From positions 1 through 64,000 of the forward strand of contig CAJNOJ010000164.1 in NCBI GenBank assembly GCA_905250025.1: a DNA stretch of 64,000 bases. The letters are read 5' to 3'. Within the stretch, counting starts at the first letter, position 1, and the number at the start of each line of letters is the position of its first letter. Shown one piece after another: positions 1 to 11,009 of this stretch. A model generated the notes under the pieces. That model saw only the letters and a program-made list of their open reading frames with translations. It was not told the origin of the DNA and searched no databases. Source of the DNA: Adineta ricciae (Eukaryota > Rotifera > Eurotatoria > Adinetida > Adinetidae). Position numbers and translations under genes: made by a program.

Positions 1-176
1 CTTCCACTAGCACTAGTAGCACTACCACTTCCAGTAGCACTAGTAGCACTACCACTTCCAGTAGCACTAGTAGCACTACCACTTCCAGTAGCACTAGTAG
101 CACTACCACTTCCAGTAGCAGCACTAGTAGCACTACCACTTCCAGTAGCAGTAGTAGCACTACTACTACTACTACA
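1..176 (+). repeat. 27-bp tandem repeat coding a Ser/Thr tract
   Basis: About five imperfect copies of a 27-bp unit (AGTAGCACTACCACTTCC core) are seen, ending in an ACT/AGT run. In the frame of the downstream NHL gene (codons starting at base 3) they read only Ser and Thr, a probable O-glycosylated linker. Similar short Ser/Thr linkers sit between NHL propellers in the polycystin-like gene at 47753-47904. The window starts inside the repeat, so its full length is unknown. Confidence 0.85.
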
Positions 177-1067
177 ACCCCTTGTTTTCGATGTGAGTGC
201 GATTTCATTTATAAAACACATTTATGTAACGTATGTACATCTTTAGGTGGCAACTATTGCTGGAGCCAAACGGGTGTAGTTTTATGTGACACCAGTTTTA
301 ATCCTATTAAAAATCCTACTAGTGTGAACATAGGACTTGATGATACAGTATATTTAGCCGGCCACAGAACTGGTCAAGTGCTAATGTGTTCCAACAATAC
401 GATAGTTCCAGCAACACCAGACTACGGTGATCATATCGATTTTATTACAATCGACAAAAACGACTCTCTCTATACAAATTGTCACAATACATTTTTGGTG
501 CGTCACTTCTCATCGAGTTCTCCAAATGGCACGATCGTTGCTGGAAGTGGCTCAATTGTTACTGGTACTCTAACTTACCCAGTTGGTACTGCTGTCGACA
601 GTGATTTCAATCTCTACATTGGTGATCAAAGGAGCAATCAAGTGATGAAATTGGCCCCCAACTCATCAAGCTTGTCAGTAGTTATCAGTGCAAGTAGTAC
701 TTTTAGCAAACTATCAGCACTATTGCTTCCACATGGCTCATCCGATAAGATATATTTGAGTGATGAGTATGGTACAAACGTATATTTGTGGGAATTCGGT
801 GCTTCAACGCCGAACACTGCTTACACAAATGTCGCCACTGGTCCTAGTACACTAAAATATCCGCGAGGTATGAAACTAGATCCTGAAGGAAATTTGTATG
901 TGGCAGACCAACGCAATTCTCGAATAGTTATGTACTGTGTTAATTCTACACTGGGCATTGTCGTCGTGAATACTGATGATGATCCAGTAGATTTAGCTTT
1001 TGATTCAAGTATGAATATGTACGTTTTGTTAGATGACGGAAAACTTTTAAAATACGGCCGAACATAA
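3..1067 (+). CDS. NHL-repeat secreted/ectodomain protein, 3' exon (5' partial)
   Basis: The frame is open from the window edge to TAA at 1065-1067. The first ATG-like codon reported in this frame is really GTG at 324, so the exon extends upstream. It encodes a Ser/Thr linker, then a Cys-rich segment (Cys codons between 183 and 290), then one NHL-type beta-propeller. The clearest blade is near 865-945, with the family pattern P-x-G-x-x-x-D-x-x-G-N-L-Y-V-A-D-x-x-N-x-R-I. Architecture and linker match the NHL modules of the gene at 46685, so this may be the end of a paralogue, but no membrane segment follows here. Probably extracellular; ligand unknown. Confidence 0.75.
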   Translation, partial: STSTSSTTTSSSTSSTTTSSSTSSTTTSSSTSSTTTSSSSTSSTTTSSSSSSTTTTTTTPCFRCECDFIYKTHLCNVCTSLGGNYCWSQTGVVLCDTSFNPIKNPTSVNIGLDDTVYLAGHRTGQVLMCSNNTIVPATPDYGDHIDFITIDKNDSLYTNCHNTFLVRHFSSSSPNGTIVAGSGSIVTGTLTYPVGTAVDSDFNLYIGDQRSNQVMKLAPNSSSLSVVISASSTFSKLSALLLPHGSSDKIYLSDEYGTNVYLWEFGASTPNTAYTNVATGPSTLKYPRGMKLDPEGNLYVADQRNSRIVMYCVNSTLGIVVVNTDDDPVDLAFDSSMNMYVLLDDGKLLKYGRT

Positions 1068-1780
1068 ATTCTAACTTCGTTTCAAAGAACTGTTCAACAA
1101 CATTTTCATTATACGTAGGCTGTATTCACGCTGTGTTTTCTTTCGATTGAAAATAAAACGAGACAAGTTTACGAAAATGTCCCATTAATATCCATGAATT
1201 CTCACACTTGTGAGATGAGCATTGTGCGAATGTACTTGAAAGCAACAAAGTTTCGGTTTCATACACATGTGTCAAGTCAATTAAAGACAGGTTTACATAG
1301 ATTTGGATTTTCCTCTCTGAGTGAAACCGTACATTGTACTGTAAAAGTGAACACGAACTAGTGGTATCGTCCTGTTTCCTCGAAATTGCAGATTGCATAA
1401 AATACACATCAAAGAGCGGAATCGGATGCTGCGAAGAGCGATTTCGAGCAAACAGGACTAAATTCTGTCATTTATAATGTATCACATTATTCTCGAAATA
1501 GGACACAAATAAGAATCCAATCAACTACCTGTGATTCTCTATCTTATTTATTATACTAGTTTAAGCTATTTGTAGAATTCTAATTCAACTGAAATCGCTC
1601 ACATTAACTACGCAATTCATAAGATTGTAGAGAGTAATAGAAGTCAGAAATAAAAAGAACAAGTTGAATATGTATTTAAGAAGTATTCAAAGAGTATCTG
1701 GAGCTGGATCACGTTTGAAAACTATTTTGATATGCATCGATGTCCCAAGTGCTTTTACGGTGCGATACGCCGTCTTCGTG
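1068..1780. other. No gene seen (1068-1780)
   Basis: AT-rich, with only short overlapping frames on both strands. It holds the 3' flanks of two convergent genes, the NHL gene (+) and the membrane-protein gene (-). No tRNA, repeat or conserved coding pattern was recognised. Confidence 0.5.
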
Positions 1781-2571
1781 TTAAGAATTATTAAAACCTA
1801 TAAAAGTATCAGCATGCGAGAATAAGAATAGTAAAAGTAAACGAATTCCTACTGAAATAATATAGTACACTAGTGCTAAAATAACCATAACGATAATCCA
1901 TTGCGGAGAAATATCATGTAAGCGTCCATAAATCAGCACGGACAGAAAAAAAACCGAAGTGGTAATATTTTCAGCAACCATTAGCCATCGAAACTGCAAT
2001 ACAATGCAATAAGAAGAAAAAAACAAAATTATCTAAAAGAATTACCATTAAAATACTGAATCGAATCCGTTTGATGATAATATTAAGCAAATTGATCATA
2101 TATAAGATTGAAATGGTGACTATAGTAATATACGAAGATAAAATCTTGACAATCTATGTTAATTTCTTTTAAAAGATTCTTTACTTCGTGTGATATACAT
2201 GGTAACACGAAAGGTCCATAAGAAATTATCCGATACATACATCGAATTGTAATTACGAGAAAGGAAATAACCGATAACAATCGCATTAAACATAGAGCTA
2301 ATCTTTACAAAAAATGGTTACTTAAAATGTTGAGAACATTGAAATAAATATCATCGAAATCCTCTGGAGCCTTGAAATATTTCTTAGAATATTATATTCA
2401 CGTTGATATACTTACAAGTAGAGAGAGAATCCACATAGTGTATCTTTTTCGAATGAGCACAAGTTCAGTACTTGATGAATGTTTTTCATTATTTTTGTCT
2501 AATTCTGTCTGTAAAGATACAGATTCTGGTTGTAACATGAGCATATTTTCTGAAATTTGCGATACTGCCAT
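1781..2571 (-). CDS. Five-exon multi-pass membrane protein (XK-related-like?)
   Basis: Assembled by hand on the minus strand: exons 2571-2416, 2382-2322, 2297-2185, 2153-2046 and 1993-1781. They are joined by GT-AG introns of 24-52 nt with matching phases (0, 1, 0, 0). The result is 216 residues, starting MAVSQISENM. A polar N-terminus of about 45 residues is followed by four hydrophobic segments, one containing FRWLMVAENITTSVFF and a last one rich in Leu/Ile. The spacing of Arg/Phe-Trp and the hydrophobic profile recall the C-terminal half of XK-related scramblase-like proteins, but this is a weak visual match and no function is assigned. The smallest introns are very short even for this genome. 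An extra intron at ATAG/GTTTTA (1798) could replace the last five codons. Confidence 0.5.
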
Positions 2572-3273
2572 GATTCAGATGAGAAACAAAAATCTAGAAT
2601 ATACAATAGGTTTTATACATAAACATATAACGTTGTTTCTTATTAGCACGAATAGCAAAATCAAACGGTTGAAACAGTGTATACACAGAAGAAAGAAACA
2701 GATGTTCTTAAAAAAATATTTCATTCTTTCGTGTGTGAATATGTGGATTGTTTCGTTCTTTTTTCCCCAGTCTTGTGATATTCATCGATAATTGGATACA
2801 AAATTTTCTGACACGTTTTAATCCATGTACTGTTTACTTCCATGAGATATGAAAAATAGCTAAGGTTTTCTTTTAATATTTGTTACTAATCAGTTACATC
2901 TTAATCGAATCAAAGCAGACAAATTTTTCAGATGAAATAAACTCTTATTAGAAGCAAAGAACAACCCATTATTAACAAATAAAGTCTATTTATAGTTGTC
3001 GAAAATGAAATTAATCGTAGGAAAAAGTTGTTACTACGTCATCGAGCTTTTCCTGCATAATGAACTATTTAGAAAAAATGAACGTCACAGTTGATTTTAA
3101 AAAACTCAATACGAGATTTATTTGTGCAAGATCTGTTAACATCAATTCTAAATTATTCAAGATTGATAGAAATATCAAATACAAAGAAAAAACACTGGAA
3201 ACAGCATCCATACATCTTGCTTATTGATTGATTGCAATTACGGATCGAGATCTTTTTTTTTTAGAGATGCTTT
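2572..3273. other. No gene seen (2572-3273)
   Basis: AT-rich sequence upstream of the membrane-protein gene. The plus-strand frame at 2372-2791 is largely the antisense of that gene's first exons and was not called. Confidence 0.45.
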
Positions 3274-3710
3274 CTATCCATTTATTCGTATGCTCAATAT
3301 GGTCAGGATCTCCATATATGGATATTCGGGTTTAATTTTGTGTGCATTATTGGGATCAACAGCATTCGGACCTGAATTGTATGCACGTCTTGCAAGGTCT
3401 CAACTACCAAGTTTGTCGTAATTCTCTTTCGAATAACAAGTACCAGCCAAGATATTTTCTTCATGTGGCCACTTAGCCCTTGAAATTCATTCGAATATTT
3501 TTGTTTCTTATCTTTCAATGTTCCTTCAGTGGCTTACATGAGTCCTGTATCACGTCCGCGTGATTCTTGATGCATCACACCACCAATAACTGATGTAGGT
3601 ACATTTGATTTTCGAGCAGCCAACTCGATTGGATTGCGCCACTGTTCAATACTTTTTGGATCTCCTTGTGCGGGTAAACTCAAAGAGTAAGATGCACCCG
3701 AAGGGAGACC
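3274..3710 (-). pseudogene. Decayed bacterial-type lytic transglycosylase (SLT), copy 1
   Basis: On the minus strand the translation carries the whole SLT-domain pattern in order. First comes IELAARKSNVP...GG..HQESRGRD.GLM, with the catalytic Glu in QES and the GLM that normally precedes Gln. Then come a Lys-rich helix, an ENILAG block, YDKLGS, and finally AYNSGPNAVDPNN, the family's AYNSG motif. Breaks: TAA at 3534-3536 where Gln is expected after GLM; a frameshift near 3475; TGA at 3400-3402 where Trp is expected; loss of the 5' end including the start codon present in copy 2. The ATGTAAGC at the first break could also be a splice donor, but the sequence after it still aligns in length with an uninterrupted domain, so decay is preferred. 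Such enzymes cleave peptidoglycan; a bacterial or phage donor is inferred. Confidence 0.7.
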
Positions 3711-4285
3711 TACCCAGTCCTGTTGCTACGTGTCACAGGATGTTATAATAGCGCTATCTAAGAAATATATGAATCACTGGATGATAAATTGGAAAAAACC
3801 TATACAAAAGAGGAAATATTCCAATCTAAATAGATTATATTCGTAATACTATATATAGAGGGGTTGTAACCAATTCCAACATCTTTTTCTGAAAATAGAA
3901 TAATTCTCCACGTTGACGCTGAAGCGCGCGATATCAGATATCTAACAAGACGAATGGAATGGAATCTGCAATATTCAGTGAGATTTTGTTATCAAATGCT
4001 CATGGTACAGGAGCTACTCTATGAAACAGATCATTCTGATTTCATACGTTGGCATGATGCATTATTACTATAATATAATGGTGTACAAATGTATTTTCAT
4101 GAAAACAGAATAATAAGAATACAGAAATCGAAAAGGAGGAACAATGGCTCATCTGAAGCAGACTAGAGACACTGTATATCCTCTTTAGTGAACTCAAATT
4201 TGAAAGATGGAGTCAATATTCTTTATTTTGATCAAAATGGAATAAAAATTTCACAGGGATCTTTTCGTATTTGTGTACTTAGGTG

Positions 4286-4846
4286 TCATGTGTGATATCG
4301 AATATGTGTAATGTAAATCGGATGTCCAGCGATAAAGGTTAAAAACTCATCACGACTAACACGATTTGGATTGCTTGCACAAGTATTAACTAATTCTGAC
4401 CATGATGATACTGGATCGACATCATTTATTTCATAATATTGATTCAAACGATCAAATACCAGTGTTCCATAACTTTCTTCAACTACATTATCATTTTTAT
4501 TCGGGTTAAACTGATCAATGACATATGCAATTCGATCAAATGCTGTTGAACCTTTGTTGAGTACAACGATCGCACTAACAAACTCTTCAAAGGATAATTT
4601 TCCTGATTTGTTGTAATCAAATGTAGAAAACGCCCGATCACTTTCTCGTTTCGTTTGCTCACCGGGCAGCATTTCATTGCATTTCTGAAAGAATGTTTTC
4701 TCGTCCATGTTTTGTCCACCCCATGCCTGATTATTTTGATACTGATGATATAGACGCAGATATTGTTGTTTCGATAATGTTGTTACTTTCTCTAGACTAT
4801 CTAAATCCCATTCAGTAAATCTTGGACGATACGTACGATTACCCAT
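4286..4846 (-). CDS. EF-hand calcium-binding protein, copy 1
   Basis: Single-exon protein of 186 residues starting MGNRTYRPRF. One canonical EF-hand loop runs from D77 to E88 (DYNKSGKLSFEE, with ligands at positions 1, 3, 5, 9 and 12). A degenerate second loop follows near 111-124 (NPNKNDN) and a remnant near 158-168. Size and layout resemble neuronal-calcium-sensor or calcineurin-B type proteins. The Gly2 start hints at N-myristoylation but lacks the usual Ser/Thr at position 6. Probably a cytosolic calcium sensor; partner unknown. It lies 3' of, and on the same strand as, the MACPF/PLC gene. Copy 2 (21960-22520) differs by few residues. Confidence 0.85.
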   Translation of the reverse strand: MGNRTYRPRFTEWDLDSLEKVTTLSKQQYLRLYHQYQNNQAWGGQNMDEKTFFQKCNEMLPGEQTKRESDRAFSTFDYNKSGKLSFEEFVSAIVVLNKGSTAFDRIAYVIDQFNPNKNDNVVEESYGTLVFDRLNQYYEINDVDPVSSWSELVNTCASNPNRVSRDEFLTFIAGHPIYITHIRYHT

Positions 4847-5253
4847 AGTTCGAAATTTCTTCTTTTTTGCAATAAGCGATGTTTGTTGTTTTGTTTTGTA
4901 CAGGTATTCAGTTGTACAGTGATCACATTGTTACTACTTTTTGATATAGCTGTTTTTATTGATCAATAGAGAAGAGAAGGCAAATAAATCGGAGAAAGAA
5001 AGAAAAATTGCTTCTAACATGAGTCAGATCGATTACTATATTTACTCTATCGTATTGTGTGTATATTTTGATCAATGGATCGTGTTTTGTTGAAAAACAA
5101 ATCAGAGGAAGAGTTCATCTTTGTAATTTATATATCGAAGAAGTGTATCTAGGACATATACTCTTTATAAAACGAATTGTTTATGAAAATTATACAGATG
5201 CGCAGCTTGATAGAAAAGATCAGAATGAAAATAGCTGAAATCGATTCCCAATA
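4847..5253. other. Spacer between EF-hand and MACPF/PLC genes
   Basis: AT-rich, no coding pattern. It holds the 5' flank of the EF-hand gene and the 3' flank of the MACPF/PLC gene. Conserved in copy 2 at 22521-22922. Confidence 0.5.
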
Positions 5254-8200
5254 TTAGTTCAGTTCAATGATAATGTCAACGGGATTAGTTGTTGAACTAA
5301 TATCATACCAGTCTATCGTAACTAAATTGAATGTGGCCATAGTATGATTTTTGAGAAAGTTCGGCAATGCAGAATTAGTTTCTAAGGCCAGTTGTTTAAG
5401 TAACATTTTTGATGTGTTTCCAGTCAAATGATTGATCACATTCTGAATAATATCTGCCGCCTGTGGAGTCTGTATCCAACTAATATGATACATAGATTTT
5501 GTGTTCTTCTTCAATCCTTGGCGTTCGAGTTCAATCAAGTCCATATGACTATTGACGCCATTCGAGTTAATTGTCCATCTTCCCGAATCTGCGAATCCTT
5601 CAGTGTTGATAACCGTATCCTTGTAGTAATACTTATCCGACTTGTCAGTATTCAAAATCATAACTTTGGGTGATGTACGATACGAATCAGTAGTAATAGA
5701 AGTAAGAGTCATATTACGCAAGCTTTGAAAATCAAAATTCTTAGTTCCAGCCGAATTTGCAGGCATGTAAAGGTAAGGCTTGAGATGGTTCTGGATGATT
5801 GATGCCACTCGAGATGGCAGCTTTTCGGGATCAGTACCAAAATTAGTATGTGAAATGGAGAGAAATATTAGCTCGCCGGATGTTGAATGTGCATCGAGAA
5901 AACTTCTTACTTGAACAAGAATATCATTCAGCTCAGGACCGCGCAATGCATGCTGGATATAGAACGATCCGTCTGTATCATAGTAGATTCGCAAATCAAA
6001 GAATCGCACACCGTCGTCCAGTTGCTGTCGAATGGTTCGATTCTGCGAAATAGCTGTTCGAAGTGTGGTATCAACAATGTAATTTAATAATGCATGTCCC
6101 ACATAGATCTTGTCTTTATTGAATGGTAAATGGCCGTTTGTAGGTGCAGGATCGGCACTTAAATTCCAGAGAAATTCGATGTTTTTGTAAATGATCTGCG
6201 AGAGTTTTCGCGTTAATCCATAAGATCCGGAATTGTGAGTGCCCGGAATTTTCAGTTGTGATAACGTTTTCGACTGTATTCGCGGATTGGACATCCAACG
6301 ACTGTAATCGATTTTTCTTTCTTCGATTTTATCAGTGCTATCTAGTGAAGGTCTAATAGATATAGGTTTCTTTCTGGCTGCGTCATCGATCGTCACAGTT
6401 TTATTTAAAAGTTTGTTAATTGCTGCATTGAGTCTGTCGATGATGATCTGATTATATTTGATATTAAGGGTGCTTGCTAAGTGATACGGTGTATCAATCA
6501 ATTGGTACCATGCAGAGAAGAATGTTTGAAGGAGACTTAGTAGATCCTTGTTGATACTGAAACTCTGAACAGAGAATGCCAGATTGGTTACTGCGCACGA
6601 AAAGGTTTGTAAATCATTCGTATTGACTATCGCTTGTATCAACACCGAACCATTGCTAATAGTGAAGTTAAAATTTATCTTCATACTATGGTACAGGATG
6701 GATCCAGATATCTTGCCACTCAAGCTCAAGATCGTAGTGGCACGCCATTGCTGATTGCGTATACTGTAGTGTTCAGTTGGTGACAATGAGGCGTAGTTGC
6801 AATGAACTGATTGCGGAGTGAGATCAAGTTGATTGATAACTAGTTGAATGTCATTATTTAAGTTGAACTGAACTGGATTTGCAGACACGTATGCAACCAA
6901 AGCTGGTAGATTAGCTGCAATAAAACTATTGATTAACGGTGGTAAGACACCAGGTCCACCAAAGAAGTAGAATGTGTAATCGGTATCCTGACTGAATGGC
7001 TTAGTAGGAGCAAGCAATCCTCCTGTGTGACCTGCTGGCCCAAAGAAACTTGCATTGGTAACATAGTTAACTTGTCCGATGTTGATTTTGATTGTGCTGG
7101 AACCGTATGCGATATCAAAGTATGACTGAGTCATTTCTCTTCCTGTACTAATGAATGACAAGGGACTCGATCTGCCCGCTCCAATAGTTTGACTAGGAAA
7201 TGTATCTTTCATATTCATATTCGACGATGTGATTAGAATCAGCGGAAACGGTTGGTCGTTAGTAACCTTCATATATGCACTGGTCACATGCATGACCGTC
7301 ATTCTCATGTTTCTTGTTCGTATATGAGTTTCTACACAGAGAAAAAGATGGCTCTTCCAACAGGTCAACCATTGTTTACTTACCTGGTAAACATGAATGA
7401 CCATAGAATTGAAATTCTGAATAGTGTACACCATTGTTCAATCCTCTTTTGGATACGACAAGCACTCGATAGTGTCGGTAAAATCGATCGTTGCTGAATC
7501 TTTGAAGAGTACCGACTTTACCTCGGCCTGGATCTGTATCGAGTCCACTCGATCCATTGTACAACAGTGTCCAGCTTTTACCAAGTGTCAACGACGAACT
7601 ATCCACGTTACTTCCTTCGAGAGTAATCGATATCGGATCTCGCTTTGGTTGGTCAATAGCAGTCGAAAATCGAAATCCAGTTACAATGCAAATGCCAGCA
7701 TCAAGTGTGACATGAAAGCCAGTATTTAGGCCACTTCTTACACTAATAGCATCAGGTGAACTTGGCCCAAAACTCGTATATTTTGTGTAGATATTGTGAT
7801 CGAAAATATTATTAACTGTTTCGTTCGAAGGCATTTGTCCTTTTCCAAAGCCAGTTGTTGTTGAATGACTCTTTCTGCCTGCTTTCGTATTCCAAACCGG
7901 TGATAGATTACTGGTGTTCAATATATCAATGAAGCGATCTACAATAAAGATAGCATAGTACGCTGTTTCTACAGTAGGAAATACGCACGGATAGGAGTGG
8001 CACAGTTAAAACCTGTCCATCCCAACTGGCACTGGCAAATTCCAAATTGGAAGAAACCACTGTCGACACAGGTTCCGTGTGCTGCATCCGTGCACCGATC
8101 ATAACAATATACAGGATTCGATAGATATCGATCTACAGCGGATCTGATCAATGCAACTTTCTGATGAATATAAGGATCGAAGGGAAAAGTCTTATTTGTT

Positions 8201-10320
8201 AGTAGATCGAAAATACTAGAAATGTCCATTTTTACAACCACAGAACTTTGTGGTATTGACTTGAACCATTCTTCGAGTGAATTTTTTGAAGTATTACCAC
8301 CCAATATTTTCATATTACCTTTGGTAAAGTATCTAACGTAATTGTTAGTCGATATTTCGGTTTGATGAGCCTTTGATTGAAGTGAAAAGATCTCTTTCGC
8401 AACATCTATTAACCAAGTTTCATTGGACGTATTGAATCCATGCTGCTCCAATATCTTACGATTGTTCTCCGTGATGATAATCGTTTGCTGTATAATTCCA
8501 CCGAGATGAACATTTCTAATATACGTATAGCCGAAATATCCAAGAATAAATTCACGAATGTAATTTTCAATTGTTTCATTGAATTCACAGCATGGCATGT
8601 TCGCAATTACGAAACGAAAATCGTCCGATAAATCAAATATTGACTCATTCATCGAAAGACGAACCGATGATTGATTGAGCGAAGTGTAGAGTATGATGGA
8701 ATTATCTTTGATAAGTGTATCAATCAGAGAATGTATTTCTCGCGAATATGCATAAGAAAAAGAATTATCGATATGTTTTGCACTGAATGTCGAACTACTG
8801 ATAAATTCCACTGACTTTCTTGTATTTTCTTGTAGATCCCGCAGTGTGCTAATAGTTTGTGTTTCGATATTCGATTTTTGCGAATGTATGCATTCGACTT
8901 TTATCTTTTCAGGTATTGGTTTGTTTACACAAGTCTTCTTGGGTGAATCGGAATATTTGAGTTTGAAAACAGGCAGACCAAAATATTTCCTGTTACACTG
9001 TTCTGAATAACATATAGGAGAATTTTTCAGTGGATTATAACCCATGCCAAGGTACTCGTTGTTCTTCAGTTTGACTTTAGATGCATGCAACCGTTGATGA
9101 AAAGTTGCCCACTGATCGTTTGGAAATTCAGCTATATCGAATAGTGAAAAAATCTTCAGGTGAACTTGGCGATTGATTACTTACATTTTACAGGTTGAAG
9201 ACAGCGGCTGTTATCGATAGAAAATTTTTGTATTCGTTTGTTGCCGATGTCTGCGACATAGAGATTTCCTTCGAAGTCAAATGTGAACGATTTAGGTCGG
9301 TCCAGGTGCAATGCCGAATTGCCGGATTCACCTATCAGTTTATTTTAGGTCGAAAAACAGTTCAGTAGAAGAATTGCTCACTTGAAATGCCACACAGAAC
9401 TTCTCCTTCAGATTCTCCTTCTTTCCATCGAAGAACTCTATGGTTGATCGTATCGGCGATATAGATAAAACCGTTATCGTCGACTTTAACATCGTACGGT
9501 CGGTGAAGTGAATAATTTGTCTGTCCAGCAACAGTAATACCAGTCGTTGCATTTCCTGAATATTTCTGTATTCGATGGTTATTCACATCAGCAATATAGA
9601 GATCTTTTAAACTATTGACATACAATGCATACGGATAAGATAATGTTTGATTAGATAGTCCATCTACATCTGTTATTCCAGCTACCGTGACCGTGACATT
9701 TGTATCAACATTACATTTGATGATTCGAGAACGATAGCGTTCAACGATGTAAAAGTCTTGGTTTTCTTGATCAAACCATATACGAGAATAGTGATCGCAT
9801 TTGCAATTAGTTTCTTCTCCTTGTGTTGCATTTTCTTTCCATCGTTTGATATTTCCGTCAGAAGAACTTGTGTAAAATGTTCCATTCTCATCAATAAAGA
9901 CAATAGTATCAAGTCCGTCCCAAACTGTATGACCAACAAAAGAACCGTGTGGAAATATTTGTAATCGTGTTCTACCATCATATCGATCAACAACGTACAG
10001 CCGATCAATACCGATCATAGAGATACTTTCCAAGTCGTTGAGATATGTATTCAGTTCATTTCCAACAATTGTCTCACCGGTACGGTTCCATTTGGAACAG
10101 GATTGAACTCGCAGAGATATTCGATTGACAGGAAACTCGGATAACGTGAATCGAGCTATGAGCAATTGTTAAGAAAGAACTTTTCGAAAAATAAACACTT
10201 ACATGGATACTGATATATCGTTGCATTAACACAAGTTGTTTGTAAGGCAAATGCAATAATTGCAATAAGTACAACGAAAACCAAAAATCGTGCCTCAGTA
10301 TGTCTCTTCGTGCACATCAT
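5254..10320 (-). CDS. Secreted NHL-MACPF-EGF-F5/8C-PI-PLC X multidomain protein, copy 1
   Basis: Six exons assembled by hand: 10320-10203, 10155-9382, 9331-9185, 9131-7989, 7938-7384 and 7331-5254, giving 1604 residues. All five introns have GT-AG ends and phase 1. Modules in order: a hydrophobic signal segment (1-39); NHL blades (40-346) with YIADVNNHRIQKY-type motifs; MACPF (about 360-690) with GMGYNP, the GYTYI..V.LGG core, GGN...EW and a final helix ending DRYL; an EGF-like module with six Cys (about 700-727); an F5/8C-like beta-sandwich (730-912); about 350 unassigned residues; and a PI-PLC X domain with PGTHNSGSYG and IQHALRG, holding the two expected catalytic His. NHL domains bind ligands, MACPF domains form pores, and PLC X cleaves phosphoinositides or GPI anchors. 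A secreted membrane-attacking protein is inferred. Perforin-like MACPF-EGF order is known; the whole combination is not familiar to me. Confidence 0.85.
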
Positions 10321-11009
10321 TCTGCTCTATTCTTGTCTTTGTCTTTCTTACAGATAAATACATACATCAAATACGACGTTCTTTACTGTTCTTTATTGGC
10401 TAACACATAAAGAAAAAAAAGAAGCTAAATACAGTTAATGTGTCAGGAGGAAATTCATCATGACACTCTGTTCTTATCAGCTGTCAGTGCATGTATGTTT
10501 CTTGTCGGCTACTCGTTGAATTATCAATAACAGAAACAGAGATGAATTTCTTCTTTCACCATCTTGAAAAGTTCACATTGATGACAGTAAAACAGAATAA
10601 TAAGAATACAAAAAGTATTTGTGATCAAATGTTTTTCGATAAATAGAGTGATAATTGATAGTGCAGATACATCCATTCTATTCATATTTGTTCTTCCTAT
10701 CAATTTTTTTTCTTTCGATCGAAAAACAATAACAACAATAATCTTGAAAAGTACGATTTCAAAAATAAACACCAAAGCAGCACATGAATCATTCTGACTC
10801 TCACTTTATTCACACTCTCATTAAAAAATCCTTTTGTCCTTGACAACAGGAATCAAGCAGAATGTGATTTTTTTCGATAATAGTATTGCATGATTCGTTT
10901 CTTTTCAAGTGTACTTTAGTCAATTCATGAGGTAGACGTTATTTTGCATTTGAAATGTAAAAATGATTTCTCTTTATACCTTCATTGCACACTTATATAA
11001 GCAGAATAT
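10321..11009. promoter_or_regulatory. Divergent promoter region, copy A
   Basis: No coding pattern. It separates the minus-strand MACPF/PLC gene from the start of the knottin gene, whose body is missing after the run of N. A TATA box (TTATATAAG) lies at 10993-11001, the same place relative to the gene as in the complete copy at 28656-28664. The sequence is cut 9 bases later. Confidence 0.6.

Larger units (their letters stand above)
3519..11009. repeat. Block A: first copy of a ~7.5-kb duplicated segment
   Basis: Colinear and in the same orientation with 21029-28670: transglycosylase relic, EF-hand gene, six-exon MACPF/PLC gene and divergent promoter region. Exon lengths are identical in the two copies except exon 1 (118 against 109 nt). 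Divergence by eye is a few percent with small indels. The left edge of homology lies next to the foldback element in copy A'; the right edge is the run of N. Confidence 0.9.

Noticed and set aside
1-176. CRISPR-like or telomeric repeat
   Set aside because: Perfectly in-frame Ser/Thr codons without spacers; not a TGTGGG-type telomere repeat.
2372-2791. Plus-strand frame of 139 codons
   Set aside because: Mostly antisense to the spliced minus-strand membrane gene; no domain and no conserved partner.
3534-3536. TAA read as Gln (altered genetic code)
   Set aside because: TAA and TGA end many intact genes in the window, so a recoded nucleus is not supported.
5428-6087. Several plus-strand frames inside the PLC exon, repeated in copy 2
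   Set aside because: Shadows of the strongly coding minus strand; conserved only because the real gene is.
9340-10008. Alternative minus-strand frames over the NHL exon
   Set aside because: Overlap the NHL exon in other frames and end at intron sequence.
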